A stretch of DNA of 64,000 nucleotides from an uncultured Sphingomonas sp. (GCA_913776255.1 CAJYLV010000009.1:82811-146810); one strand, 5' to 3'. Positions 49,886 through 59,747 are shown, counted from the first letter of the stretch. Numbers and translations: made by a program. The notes: generated from the letters alone by a model not told the origin.

Positions 49886-52800
49886 ATGCCGGAAAAGTCT
49901 CTCCAGATACTGTCTGCCGCGCTGGCGGCCCGCCTCACCTATCGCGCGCTGCCGGGCGAACTCGCCGGCTTCGGCGAGGACAAGCAGGCGGAGGCCGCGG
50001 CCTTCCTCGCGCAGACCGCCGCGGTACGCGCGCCCGGCACCCCGGTGCTGGCGCTGGAGCAATTGCCCGGCGACGGCGCGCGACGGCGGATGCGGCTGGC
50101 GATCGTCAACGACGATATGCCGTTCCTCGTCGATTCGGTCGCTGCGGCGATCGGTGACCGCGACATCGCGGTCGATCGCGTCATCCACCCCGTCATCCGC
50201 GTCTCGCGCGATGCCGAGGGGCGGCTGACCGACATCGAGGATGCCGACGGCAAGCCCGAGTCGATGATCTATATCGAGCTGGAGCGCGTCGACGCGCGTG
50301 ACCGGCGCGCGCTGACCGACGAGATCGAGCGGCTGCTCGCCGACGTCCGCGTCGCGGTGCGCGACTGGCGCGCGATGCAGGGGACGCTCGCCGCGGACGC
50401 CGGGGTGATCGACGACGTCGGCGGCGATCCGGAAGGCGCGGCGCTGCTGCGCTGGTTCCTCGACCGCCATTTCACCCTGCTCGGGCACGAGCGCTGGCAC
50501 GCCGACGGCACGGTCGACGCCGCCGCCCCGCTCGGCATCGTCGTCAACGACCATGCGGTGCCGATCCTCGCCGACCGCTCGCGGCGGCTGGCGATCGACT
50601 ATTTCGTCGCCGGCAATTCGGCGCCGCTGCTGCTCAAGTCGAGCCTGATCTCGCCGGTCCACCGCCGCGTGCCGCTCGACCTGCTGGTGGTGCCGCTCCA
50701 TACCGGCGGACGCGTCACCGGCCTGTCGATTCACGCCGGGCTGTGGACCTCGGCCGCGCTCAACGCCCCGCCGCGCAGCGTGCCGGTGCTGCGCCAGCGG
50801 CTGGCGGCGAGCGAGGCGAAGTTCGGCTTCGACCCCGCCGGCCACACCGGCAAGGCGCTGACCCATGCGATCGCGACGCTGCCGCACGACCTGATGACCG
50901 CGATCAGCGCGGCGTCGATGGAGGAACTCGCGCTCACCGCGATGAGCCTCGCCGACCGTCCGCGCCCGAAGCTGGTGCTGGTCCCCTCCCCGCTCGGCCG
51001 GCACCTCTATGCGTTCGTGTGGCTGCCGCGCGACGAGATGACCACCGCGCGCCGCGTCGCGATCGGCGAGATGCTCGCCGAGGCCGCCAACGGCCAGGTG
51101 CTCAACTGGTCGACCAGCGTCGAGGACGGCCGCGTCGCGCTGCTCCGCTACACGATCGACCTGCGCGGCGCGGGCGTGCTCCCCGACGCGCTGACGCTCG
51201 ACGCGCAGCTCGAAAAGATGGTGCGCGGCTGGGCGCCGTCGATCGAGGCCGCGCTGGCGGACGAGGTCGGCCCGGCGCGTGCCGCCCGCCTTGCATTGCG
51301 CCACGCCGCCGCCTTCCCGGTCCGCTACCGCACCGGCGCGACCGCCGACGAGGCGGCGCGCGACATCGTCTCGATCGCCAACCTCGACGGCGACGCCGAC
51401 CGCGAGGTACGCTTCACCGCCGGCGGCGACGGCATGCTCCACCTCAAGGTCTATCGCCAGGGCGGCCCGCTCGCGCTGTCCGATGCCGTGCCGGCACTCG
51501 AACATTTCGGCTTCCGCGTGATCGAGGAGATGCCGACCGCGCTGACCGACGAGGAACGCAGCTCGATCCACGATTTCACGCTGGAAACGAAGGCCGACAT
51601 CCCCGCCGTCCTCGCCAGCGCCGACACGCTTCAGGAAGCGCTCGCGCAGGTGCTCGAAGGCCGCGCCGAGGATGACGGCTTCAACCGGCTGATGCTCGAG
51701 GCGGGGCTGTCGCCCTCCGAGGTCGTGCTGTTCCGCGCGTGGTATCGCTATTTGCGGCAGGCGGGCATGAGCTACGGCCCCGCCAACGTCGTCGACACGC
51801 TGACGCGCGTCAAGGACGTGACCAAGGCGCTGGTCGCGCGCTTCGTCGCGGTCCACGATCCCGCCTCGACCGCCGATGCCGAGGCGGCGCAGGGCGTGAT
51901 CGACGCCGGGCTCGACGCGGTCACCGGGATCGACGACGACCGCATCCTGCGCGCCTTCCGCGCGGTGATCGACGCGACGCTGCGCACCAACGCCTTCACC
52001 GAGGCGGCGAACGAGGCGCTCGCCTTCAAGCTCGACAGCGCGAGGATTCCCGGCCTCCCCGCCCCGCTGCCGTGGCGCGAAGTGTGGGTCTATAGCCCGC
52101 GCGTCGAGGGCATCCATCTGCGCGCCGGCCCGGTCGCGCGCGGCGGGCTGCGCTGGTCCGACCGCCGCGACGATTTCCGCACCGAGATCCTCGGGCTGAT
52201 GAAGGCGCAGCGCGTCAAGAATGCGGTGATCGTCCCGACCGGCGCGAAGGGCGGCTTCTACGCCAAGCAGCTTCCCGCGCCGTCGAACCGCGACGCATGG
52301 CTGGCGGAGGGGACCGAGGCGTATCGCATCTTCATCCGCACCTTGCTGTCGATCACCGACAATATCGAGAATGGCGCGGTCGTTCACCCGCAGGGCGTGA
52401 CGATCCTCGACGGCGAAGACCCCTATTTCGTCGTCGCCGCCGACAAGGGCACCGCGACGTTCAGCGACGTCGCCAACCGGATCGCGCTCGACCGTGACTT
52501 CTGGCTCGGCGACGCCTTCGCCAGCGGCGGGTCGCAGGGCTATGACCACAAGGCGATGGGCATCACCGCCAAGGGCGCGTGGGTGTCGGTGCAGCGCCAC
52601 TTCGCCGAGCGCGGCCTCGACGTGCAGTCGCAGCCGATCCGCGTCGTCGGGTGCGGCGACATGTCGGGCGACGTATTCGGCAACGGGATGCTGCTGTCGA
52701 AGGCGATCAAGCTGGTCGCCGCCTTCGACCACCGCCACATCTTCCTCGATCCCGATCCCGATCCGGCGACGAGCTGGGAGGAGCGCGCGCGGATGTTCGC

Positions 52801-54514
52801 GCTGCCGCGCTCCAGCTGGGCCGATTACGACGCCGCGCTGATCTCCGCAGGCGGCGGCGTGTTCGCGCGCGACATGAAGTCGATCCCGCTCACCCCGCAG
52901 GTGCAGGCCGCGCTCGGCATCACCGCCGACCGGATGGAGCCGACCGCGCTGATCTCGGCGATCCTCAAGAGCCCGGCCGACCTGATCTGGTTCGGCGGCA
53001 TCGGCACCTATGTGAAGGCCGCGGCCGAGAACAACGCCACCGTCGGCGATCCCGCCAACGACCGGCTGCGCGTCGATGCCGAGGAATTGCGCGCGATCGC
53101 GATCGGCGAGGGCGCGAACCTCGGCGTCACGCAGGCGGCGCGCATCGCCTTCGCCAGCCGCGGCGGCCGGATCAACACCGACTTCATCGACAATTCGGCG
53201 GGTGTCGATTGCTCGGATAACGAGGTCAACATCAAGATCGCGCTCAACCGCGAGATGATCGAGGGCCGGCTGTCGTTCGAGGACCGCAACGTCCTGCTCG
53301 GCAGCATGACCGATGACGTCGCGCGGCTGGTGCTGGAGGACAACCGCCTCCAGACGCTCGGCCTGTCGATCGCCGAGGGCGGCGGCGCGCAGGCGCTGCC
53401 CAGCTACGTCCGGCTGATCGAGGTCTTCGAGGAATCGGGGCGGCTCGACCGGCAGGTCGAGGGGTTGGCGAGCAACACCGACCTGCTGCGCCGCACCGGC
53501 GAGGGGCGCGGGCTGACCCGCCCCGAGCTGGCGGTGCTGCTGGCGACCGCCAAACTGTCGTTGCAGGACGCGATCGAACATTCGCCGCTCGGCGAGGACG
53601 CGGCGTTGCTCGCCGACCTCCACGCCGCTTTCCCGCGCGCGATGCAGGAGCGGTTCGCCGATGCGATCGACGCGCACCGCCTGCGCGGCGAGATCGTCGC
53701 GACCAAGCTCGCCAACCGCATCGTCAACCGGATCGGCATCCTCCACCCGTTCGAGCTGGCCGAGGAGGAGGGAGCGACGCTCGCCGACATCGCCGCGATG
53801 TTCGTCGTCGCCGAGCGGCAGTTCGGGCTCGCGGCGCTGTGGCAGGCGATCGAGACCACGCCGATGCCCGAGGCCGGACGCCTCGCACTGTTCGACGAGG
53901 TCGCGGTCGCGGTGCGCTCGCAGATCGCCGACCTGCTCCGCGCCACCGCGCCCGGCACGCTGCCCTCGACCGTGCTCGCACGGCTGTCGGGCGGGATCGA
54001 CCGGCTCGCGGCCGCCACCGACGACCTGCTGCTCGACGAGGCGCGCGCGCATTCGCGCCGCATCGCCGACACGCTCGAGGCGGCCGGCGCGCCGCACGAT
54101 CTGGCGCTCAGCGTCGTGCGGCTGTTCGAGCTCGACGGCGCGGTCGGGCTCGCCGACCTCGGCGAGCGCGCCGCGATCGACGAGACGCAGCTCGCGCGCG
54201 CCTTCACCCGGCTCGGCGAAGGGCTCGGGCTCGACTGGGCGCAGGGCACCGCGACGCGGATCAACCCCAGCGATCCGTGGGAGCGGCTGCTGATCGCTGG
54301 CCTCGCGCGCGACTTCCAGCAATTGCGGCTCGACTTCCTCGGCCGCGGCGGCACGGGCGATCCGGTCGCGCTGGTCGATGCGTGGCTGGCGAAGAACGCG
54401 GCGCGCGTCGGGCAATTCCGCGCGGTGATCGACCGCGCGCGCAACGCGCAGGCCCCGAATGCCGCGATGCTGGCGCAGATCGCCGGGCAGGCGCGCGTGT
54501 TGCTCGGGCGCTGA
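49886..54514 (+). CDS. gdhZ: NAD-specific glutamate dehydrogenase, large type
   Basis: A 1542-residue enzyme (large-type family about 1500-1620). It converts glutamate to 2-oxoglutarate and ammonia with NAD+. The N-terminal regulatory part includes PFLVDSVAAAIGDRDI and FLDRHFTLLGHERW. The catalytic core has RGGLRWSDRRDDFRTEILGL, VPTGAKGGFYAK with the catalytic Lys, SGGSQGYDHKAMGITAKGAW and GVGDMSGDVFGNG-like VGCGDMSGDVFGNGML. The NAD loop lies near GEGANLGVTQAARI, and NTDFIDNSAGVDCSDNEVNI follows. The C-terminal helical part is intact. No frameshift is seen. It is a monocistronic gene ended by repeats C2 and B2. Confidence 0.96.
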   Translation: MPEKSLQILSAALAARLTYRALPGELAGFGEDKQAEAAAFLAQTAAVRAPGTPVLALEQLPGDGARRRMRLAIVNDDMPFLVDSVAAAIGDRDIAVDRVIHPVIRVSRDAEGRLTDIEDADGKPESMIYIELERVDARDRRALTDEIERLLADVRVAVRDWRAMQGTLAADAGVIDDVGGDPEGAALLRWFLDRHFTLLGHERWHADGTVDAAAPLGIVVNDHAVPILADRSRRLAIDYFVAGNSAPLLLKSSLISPVHRRVPLDLLVVPLHTGGRVTGLSIHAGLWTSAALNAPPRSVPVLRQRLAASEAKFGFDPAGHTGKALTHAIATLPHDLMTAISAASMEELALTAMSLADRPRPKLVLVPSPLGRHLYAFVWLPRDEMTTARRVAIGEMLAEAANGQVLNWSTSVEDGRVALLRYTIDLRGAGVLPDALTLDAQLEKMVRGWAPSIEAALADEVGPARAARLALRHAAAFPVRYRTGATADEAARDIVSIANLDGDADREVRFTAGGDGMLHLKVYRQGGPLALSDAVPALEHFGFRVIEEMPTALTDEERSSIHDFTLETKADIPAVLASADTLQEALAQVLEGRAEDDGFNRLMLEAGLSPSEVVLFRAWYRYLRQAGMSYGPANVVDTLTRVKDVTKALVARFVAVHDPASTADAEAAQGVIDAGLDAVTGIDDDRILRAFRAVIDATLRTNAFTEAANEALAFKLDSARIPGLPAPLPWREVWVYSPRVEGIHLRAGPVARGGLRWSDRRDDFRTEILGLMKAQRVKNAVIVPTGAKGGFYAKQLPAPSNRDAWLAEGTEAYRIFIRTLLSITDNIENGAVVHPQGVTILDGEDPYFVVAADKGTATFSDVANRIALDRDFWLGDAFASGGSQGYDHKAMGITAKGAWVSVQRHFAERGLDVQSQPIRVVGCGDMSGDVFGNGMLLSKAIKLVAAFDHRHIFLDPDPDPATSWEERARMFALPRSSWADYDAALISAGGGVFARDMKSIPLTPQVQAALGITADRMEPTALISAILKSPADLIWFGGIGTYVKAAAENNATVGDPANDRLRVDAEELRAIAIGEGANLGVTQAARIAFASRGGRINTDFIDNSAGVDCSDNEVNIKIALNREMIEGRLSFEDRNVLLGSMTDDVARLVLEDNRLQTLGLSIAEGGGAQALPSYVRLIEVFEESGRLDRQVEGLASNTDLLRRTGEGRGLTRPELAVLLATAKLSLQDAIEHSPLGEDAALLADLHAAFPRAMQERFADAIDAHRLRGEIVATKLANRIVNRIGILHPFELAEEEGATLADIAAMFVVAERQFGLAALWQAIETTPMPEAGRLALFDEVAVAVRSQIADLLRATAPGTLPSTVLARLSGGIDRLAAATDDLLLDEARAHSRRIADTLEAAGAPHDLALSVVRLFELDGAVGLADLGERAAIDETQLARAFTRLGEGLGLDWAQGTATRINPSDPWERLLIAGLARDFQQLRLDFLGRGGTGDPVALVDAWLAKNAARVGQFRAVIDRARNAQAPNAAMLAQIAGQARVLLGR

Positions 54515-54524
54515 CCCCTTTAAG

Positions 54525-54560
54525 TCCCTCCCCCTCGGGGGAGGGGTTGGGGTGGGGCCT
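54525..54560. repeat. Inverted repeat family C, short copy (C2)
   Basis: CCCTCCCCCTCGGGGGAGGG followed by GTTGGGGTGGGGCCT. It is the left arm of the C1 element, 11 bases after the glutamate dehydrogenase stop. The CCCTCCCC/GGGGAGGG stem can act as the gene's terminator. B2 follows after 19 bases. Confidence 0.75.
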
Positions 54561-54579
54561 GTCCTACACCGCCAAATTT

Positions 54580-54656
54580 CGTCATTGCGAGCGTAGCGAA
54601 GCAATCCAGGGCGTCCTGATCCGGCCCTGGATTGCTTCGCTACGCTCGCAATGACG
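54580..54656. repeat. Palindromic repeat family B (B2)
   Basis: CGTCATTGCGAGCGTAGCGA then AGCAATCCAGGGCGTCC, mirrored by GGATTGCTTCGCTACGCTCG then CAATGACG. This is the most symmetric copy: nearly the whole element is a perfect inverted repeat. Confidence 0.85.
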
Positions 54657-54812
54657 TCGCTCCTTGAACCCGCCAGCGTCTCAACATTCGCAACATTCGC
54701 GGAACCGACGCTGATCTAAATCATTGTAAAAACAGCGTTTTCATATCGCGACCCGAACGACTTATCGCGCGCCCGTGCATTGCCCCTCCGTACCCACAAA
54801 CGGAGAAGCAGC

Positions 54813-55667
54813 ATGTATTATCACGACAGGCGCCTTCAGTACCCCGTCACGGTCGAGAAGCCCGATCCTGCCTTCGCACGGATGCTGCAACAGGCGATCG
54901 GCGGCGTGTAGGGTGAGATCCGCGTGTGCATGCAATATTTCTTCCAGGCGTGGGGCAATCGCGCGCCGACGCCGAAATATCGCGACATGCTGCTCCACAC
55001 CGCCACCGAGGAGATCGGCCATATCGAGATGCTCGCCACCGCGGTGGCGCTCAATCTCGACAAGGCCCCGGCCTCTTTGCAGGAGGAAGGTGCCGCCGAC
55101 GGGATCGTCGGCGCGGTGATGGGCGGCGGCAATGGCCGGCAGGAGATCGAGGGGCTGATCCACAAGAACCTGCTGTCGGGCGGGCTGGCGGCGATGCCGA
55201 TCGATTTGGACGGCGTGCCGTTCAACATGAGCCATATCTATGCGAGCGGCAACGTCGCGGCCGACATGTATTGCAACGTCGCCGCCGAGAGCACCGGGCG
55301 CGTGCTGGCGGTGCGGCTGTTCAACGCCGCGCATGACGAGGGCATGAAGAAGATGCTCCACTACATGATCGCGCGCGACACGATGCACCAGCAGCAATGG
55401 CTGGCGGTGCTGGAGGAGCTGGGCGGCGCGGCGGCCAATCTGCCGATCCCGAACAGCTTCCCGCAGGAGCAGGAGGATCAGGAAAACAACTACAATTTCT
55501 ACGCCACCGCGGCGGACGGCAGCTATCCGGAAGGGCGCTGGACCGGCGGCCCGTCGATCGACGGGCGCGGCGAGTTCACCGTCTTCCCGAACAAGCCGCT
55601 CGGCGAGGAACCGATCCTCGGCCGCGCGCGCCCGGACAGCGGCGCGCAGGACAAGCAGATCGGCTGA
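54813..55667 (+). pseudogene. Manganese catalase, interrupted by in-frame TAG at codon 33
   Basis: Di-manganese catalase of the ferritin fold, removing hydrogen peroxide. Codons 1-32 read normally (MYYHDRRLQYPVTVE..., ending QQAIGGV), with a ribosome-binding site CGGAGAAG. Then a TAG (54909-54911) occurs, followed in the same frame by GEIRVCMQYFFQAWG. The Glu35 two codons after the TAG is the first Mn ligand of this family. Downstream the enzyme is intact: EEIGHIEMLATAVALN (Glu and His ligands), MNMSHIYASGNVAADM-type core and TMHQQQWLAVLEELG. Restart at GTG 54924 would lose Glu35. No shift or deletion is seen, so a single substitution (possibly GAG to TAG) or a sequencing error is likely. Confidence 0.85.
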
Positions 55668-55793
55668 CCCGACGAACCGTGCGGGAGCGCGCCGGGGCGA
55701 CCCGTGCCATCCCGCACGCGCTACCGGAAAATTTAGGATGGCGCGCCAATCCGTGCTCTGACATGCGAACGGTGTGACAGGGCTTTGACGGGG

Positions 55794-56495
55794 ATGACGA
55801 TGCTGGGCGCGCTGGCCAAGACTGTGATGAACCGGCTGGGGGTCGAGGTGGTCCGCGCCGCGACGTTCGGCAATTTCCTCAAGACCCGCCACATCGACCT
55901 GGTCGTCGACGTCGGCGCGAACCTCGGCCAGTTCGCCGGCGACGTCCGCGATCGCGGCTATACCGGCCGCATCCATTCGTTCGAGCCGGTCGGCAAGATC
56001 TTCGCCGCGCTGGAACAGCGCGTGGCGCGTGATCCGCAATGGCAGGCGACGCGCACCGCGCTGGGCGCCGCGCCGGGCGAGGTGCAGATCAACCTCTACG
56101 ACAATCACACGCTCAACTCGCTGCACGCGCTCGACGACGGCAATGCGCGGCGGCTCGACGTCGATCCCACCGTGCTCGGCACCGAGACCGTCCCGATCGC
56201 GACGCTCGACGACGTGCTTAGGAACGACCCGGCAACGTCGATCTTCCTCAAGATCGACACGCAGGGGCATGAGCGCGCGGTGCTGGAAGGCGCCCGCGCG
56301 GTGCTGGACCGCACGTCGGCGCTGCTGCTCGAACTGCCGGTGCTCCCACTCTACGAACAGAGCTGGTCGTTCAACGAGGCGCTCGCCTATATCGATGCGC
56401 TCGGCTTCACGCCGGCCCAGTTCCGCACCGTCAACACGATCGCCGACGACCCGGCCTGCGCGATCGAGTTCGACTGCCTGTTCCGCCGCAAATAG
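55794..56495 (+). CDS. FkbM family methyltransferase
   Basis: A 233-residue SAM-dependent O-methyltransferase. FkbM features: LVVDVGANLGQFAGDVRDRG (SAM loop), GRIHSFEPVGKIFAALEQRV, LDDVL-type segment ending FLKIDTQGHERAVLEGAR, and LLLELPVLPLYEQSWSFNEA. FkbM-type enzymes often methylate sugars in exopolysaccharide or natural-product biosynthesis. No glycosyltransferase genes accompany it, so the substrate is unknown. The ATG at 55794 follows a GACGGGG ribosome-binding site. It ends three bases before the convergent piuC-like gene. Confidence 0.88.
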   Translation: MTMLGALAKTVMNRLGVEVVRAATFGNFLKTRHIDLVVDVGANLGQFAGDVRDRGYTGRIHSFEPVGKIFAALEQRVARDPQWQATRTALGAAPGEVQINLYDNHTLNSLHALDDGNARRLDVDPTVLGTETVPIATLDDVLRNDPATSIFLKIDTQGHERAVLEGARAVLDRTSALLLELPVLPLYEQSWSFNEALAYIDALGFTPAQFRTVNTIADDPACAIEFDCLFRRK

Positions 56496-56498
56496 CGG

Positions 56499-57182
56499 CT
56501 ACACCTCCGCCCAGCGGCGGAGCAGATTGTGGTACACGCCCGTCAGCTGCACCGTGGCCGCCGCGCCCTGCCCCTGCGCCGCGGCGACCGCCTGCACGCC
56601 CTGATCGAGTTCGAACAGAATCCGCCGCGCACCATCGTCGCGGACCATCGACTGGATCCAGAAGAAGCTCGCCAGCCGCACCCCGCGCGTCACCGGCGCG
56701 ACGCGGTGGAGGCTCGACGCCGGGTAGAGCACCATGTGACCGGCGGGCAGCTTGACCGTCTGCGTCCCGAACTGCTCCTCGATCACCAGCTCGCCGCCGT
56801 CGTAACTGTCCGGATCGGCGAGGAAGAGCGTCGCCGACAGGTCGGCGCGGAGACGGAAGTCGCTGCCGCGCTTCATGCGGATCGCGTTGTCGACGTGGAC
56901 GCCGAAATCCTGCCCGCCCTCGTACCGATTGAACAAGGGCGGGAAGACCTTCGCCGGCAATGCCGCCGCGACGAACAGCGGCGTGCGGCCGAGCGCATCG
57001 AGGATCGTGGCCCCCGCCGCGCGCGCCGCCGCGCCATCCTCGGGCAATTGCCGGTTGCGCTTGGCGAGCGCGGCCTGCGGGCCGGAGGTCGCGTTGCCGT
57101 CGATCCAGTCCGCCGCGTCGATCGTCGCGCGCACCTCCGCAAGGGTCGCAGCGTCGAGCACGTCAGGGATCGCGATCAGCAT
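56499..57182 (-). CDS. Fe(II)/2-oxoglutarate PKHD-type hydroxylase (PiuC/YbiX-like)
   Basis: A 227-residue cytosolic dioxygenase. The 2-His-1-Asp iron site and 2-oxoglutarate Arg are seen in [20 protein letters not shown] (HxD), [20 protein letters not shown] (distal His) and [19 protein letters not shown]. Other marks are [20 protein letters not shown] and [14 protein letters not shown]. Genes of this type sit beside catecholate-siderophore receptors (ybiX-fiu), as here. The role may be modification of the siderophore or of a related protein. Same strand as the receptor, 108 bases downstream, with repeat B3 between. Confidence 0.92.
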   Translation of the reverse strand: MLIAIPDVLDAATLAEVRATIDAADWIDGNATSGPQAALAKRNRQLPEDGAAARAAGATILDALGRTPLFVAAALPAKVFPPLFNRYEGGQDFGVHVDNAIRMKRGSDFRLRADLSATLFLADPDSYDGGELVIEEQFGTQTVKLPAGHMVLYPASSLHRVAPVTRGVRLASFFWIQSMVRDDGARRILFELDQGVQAVAAAQGQGAAATVQLTGVYHNLLRRWAEV

Positions 57183-57199
57183 ATATGATCCTTTGCTAT

Positions 57200-57275
57200 C
57201 GTCATTGCGAGCGGAGCAAAGCAATCCAGGGCAGTTCGCGGAACACTGGATTGCTGCGCTACGCTCGCAACGACG
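57200..57275. repeat. Palindromic repeat family B (B3)
   Basis: CGTCATTGCGAGCGGAGCAA then AGCAATCCAGGGC, mirrored by ACTGGATTGCTGCGCTACGC then TCGCAACGACG. Slightly more diverged than B1 and B2. Lies between the siderophore receptor and the PiuC-like gene on one strand, where it could stabilise the upstream transcript or reduce readthrough. Confidence 0.8.
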
Positions 57276-57290
57276 GCGGATGTACGTGCG

Positions 57291-59714
57291 TCAGAAGCTG
57301 TAGAACAGGCTCAGCACCGCCTGCCGCCGCTCGCCCGGCATCGCCCAGCCGCCGGTGACCACGCCGGTCGTCGCATTGATGTTGTTGCGGACGTTGGTGA
57401 GGTACTTTTCGTCGGTGAAGTTCTGGACGTTCAGCTGCATCGTCAGCCCCTGCCGGAAGCTGTACGCCAGATAGGCGCGGTGGATCAGGTAATCGTCGGT
57501 CTTGAGCAGCGCGGCATTGGCGAGCGTCGGCACATAGGTGGTGAACGCGCCCTGATAGGTCAGGCCGTAACCGAGTTCGAGCCCGAACGGCAGCTTGTAG
57601 GTGGTGAACAGGCTGCCCGAATGCGCGGGGGTCTGGACCAGCGGGCTGCCGCGCAGCGGATCGGGCACGGCGACCGAATTGCCGCAGCCGTTTCGCCCAG
57701 GATTGGCGAGGCAGAAGTTCGACACCGATTGCCGCACCTCGCTGTCGAGATAGGTGTAATTGGCGAAGAGCGTCCAGTTGGGCGAGACGTTGCCCGACGC
57801 GCCCACGGCAATGCCGTCGACGCGGCTGCGCCCGTCGAGCACCTGCACGGTCGGCAGCGCGGGATCGTTGGAGGCGACGCGATAGTTGCTCCGCTCGTTG
57901 CGGAACGCCGCGGCGGTCAGCTCCAGCCGCCGCCCGAACAGCCCGGCCTTGACCCCGACCTCGTAATTGCGCGCCGTCTCCGGCGCGACGCCGCAGGTAT
58001 TGGTGACCACCGCGTTCGACACGCTGACGCAGCCGAGCCGCACCGTCGCCGACGAGGGCGTCTTGGCATTGCCGTAGCTGGCATAGAGGCTGACATCCTG
58101 TACCGGATGATAGACCAGCCCCGCGCGGTACGAGAACAGCCGCTCGCGGTTCGCCTGGCGCGCCTGCGCGGCGACCGGCTGCGTGACCCCGGGTGCGGCG
58201 GCGACCGGCAATTGGTCGAACTCGGCATGTTGCTGTTCCCAGCGGACGCCGGCGTTCACCTCGACATGCCGTCCGAGTTCCAGCGTGTCGAAGGCATAGA
58301 CCGCTACGTTGCGCGTCGACGATTTGGAATGGGCGGTGGCGACGTAATTGATCGGCCCGCGATAATCGGCGTCGGGATTGCCGATCGCCAGCAGCGGCAG
58401 CGGCGCGGTCGCCGAGCCGTCGGCGTTGCGCAGCAGCGAGCCGGTGACGATCCGGTAATCCTCGACCATCCACGACACGCCGACGTTCGCGACGTTGCGG
58501 ATGGCACCCTTCTCGCCATGTTCCAGCCGGATGTCGGTCTGGTTGGCGAGCAGCTGGTTGACCTGATCGCGCACCAGCCCGCGCGGGCCGGATGGCAGCC
58601 ACTGCCCGGCGGGAATGGTGATGGTCGTGCCGTTGACGCTCGTGGTGCACGCCGCCCCGCTCGTCTTGCCCGCGACCTGCACCGGCTGGGTGCCGCTCGC
58701 CAGACAGAAGGTCCCCTGCGGCGCGCTGGTGACGCTATACTGCCCGACGCGCTGCCACCGCGTCAGGTTGCGCACCGACAGATGGTCGTCGACCTGGTGC
58801 CGCAAGGTCGCGGTGAGCCGGTCGACGTCCACGTCCTGCCGGTCGAGATTGCGATAGCCGTAATAGTCGCTGCGATCCGCGCCGGGGATGAGCCCGCCGA
58901 CCAGATCGTTGTTGAAATACGGGATGCCGTACAGCGGCGTGTTGCGATCCTGCTGGTGGACATAGGCGAGCGTCAGGCTGGTCGGGCCGTCCATCCCGAT
59001 CGTCACCGCGGGCGCCACGCCCCAGCGCTTGTACTTCTCGACGTCGCGGCCGGGCACGTCGTTGTGGTGGTAGACCGCGTTGAGGCGCACCCCGACCAGA
59101 TCGCTGACCCGCTCATTGGCGTCGATCGCCGCGCGATAGTAATTGTCGGTGCCGATCGCCGCCTGCGCGATCGTCAGATCCTCGGGCCGCGGCTCCTTGC
59201 TGACGAGGTTGATCGTCCCGCCGACCGAGCCGGAGCCGTTGAACACCGAATTGGCGCCATTGTAGACTTCGATCTGCTGCAGGTTGAACGGATCGGTGCG
59301 GCTGTATTGTGCGCTGTCGCGAATGCCGTCGATCGTGATGTCGTTGTTCGCCGAATAGCCGCGCAGGTTGATGCTGTCGCCATAGCCACCACCGCCCTCG
59401 CCCGCGCCGAACGTGATGCCCGGCAGCGTCTGGAGCGCGTCGCGCAGCGTCAGCAGATTCTGTTTGCGGAGCACCTGATCGGAGATCACCGTCACCGTCT
59501 GCGGCGTGTCGAGCAGCGCGGCGGTCGCCTTCGGACTCTCGAGCTGGTCGGGTGCGCGTTCGCGGGCGCCCGTCACCACCACATCGTCACGGTCGATCCG
59601 CGTCCGCCCGTCCTGCGCGGCAGCCGGCCGCTCCGGCGTCTCTGCCAGCGCCGGAGCGGAGGCGATGAAGCCGATGCACGAAAGCGCGAGAAACGAAGCC
59701 GACGACGAAGACAT
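57291..59714 (-). CDS. TonB-dependent catecholate siderophore receptor (Fiu-like)
   Basis: An 807-residue outer-membrane receptor. Signal peptide ends APALAETPER; TonB box DDVVVTGARERAP. The plug shows the siderophore-family signature LLDTPQTVTVISDQVLRKQN, LLTLRDALQTLPGITFGAGE and INLRGYSANNDITIDGIRDS. The barrel ends with the terminal Phe (QAVLSLFYSF). The first pair of Cys in the barrel (CLASGTQPVQ...CTTSVNG) is a loop disulfide candidate. It resembles Fiu/CirA-type receptors for monomeric catechols and dihydroxybenzoylserine. It is followed by the PiuC-like hydroxylase and preceded by a ribbon-helix-helix gene, 33 bases away on the same strand. Confidence 0.93.
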   Translation of the reverse strand: MSSSSASFLALSCIGFIASAPALAETPERPAAAQDGRTRIDRDDVVVTGARERAPDQLESPKATAALLDTPQTVTVISDQVLRKQNLLTLRDALQTLPGITFGAGEGGGGYGDSINLRGYSANNDITIDGIRDSAQYSRTDPFNLQQIEVYNGANSVFNGSGSVGGTINLVSKEPRPEDLTIAQAAIGTDNYYRAAIDANERVSDLVGVRLNAVYHHNDVPGRDVEKYKRWGVAPAVTIGMDGPTSLTLAYVHQQDRNTPLYGIPYFNNDLVGGLIPGADRSDYYGYRNLDRQDVDVDRLTATLRHQVDDHLSVRNLTRWQRVGQYSVTSAPQGTFCLASGTQPVQVAGKTSGAACTTSVNGTTITIPAGQWLPSGPRGLVRDQVNQLLANQTDIRLEHGEKGAIRNVANVGVSWMVEDYRIVTGSLLRNADGSATAPLPLLAIGNPDADYRGPINYVATAHSKSSTRNVAVYAFDTLELGRHVEVNAGVRWEQQHAEFDQLPVAAAPGVTQPVAAQARQANRERLFSYRAGLVYHPVQDVSLYASYGNAKTPSSATVRLGCVSVSNAVVTNTCGVAPETARNYEVGVKAGLFGRRLELTAAAFRNERSNYRVASNDPALPTVQVLDGRSRVDGIAVGASGNVSPNWTLFANYTYLDSEVRQSVSNFCLANPGRNGCGNSVAVPDPLRGSPLVQTPAHSGSLFTTYKLPFGLELGYGLTYQGAFTTYVPTLANAALLKTDDYLIHRAYLAYSFRQGLTMQLNVQNFTDEKYLTNVRNNINATTGVVTGGWAMPGERRQAVLSLFYSF

Positions 59715-59747
59715 TCCGGTGAACCCCCATTTGTTATGGCGGTCCAG

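Noticed and set aside
49583..54604. A 1673-codon open reading frame antisense to the NAD-glutamate dehydrogenase gene
   Set aside because: It mirrors the long high-GC gene, has no family motif and an Arg/Asp/Gly-rich composition typical of antisense shadows.
54909..54911. TAG as pyrrolysine or selenocysteine-like recoding in manganese catalase
   Set aside because: Pyrrolysine recoding is unknown in this group, selenocysteine uses TGA, and the site is a likely Glu position. A mutation or sequencing error is simpler.
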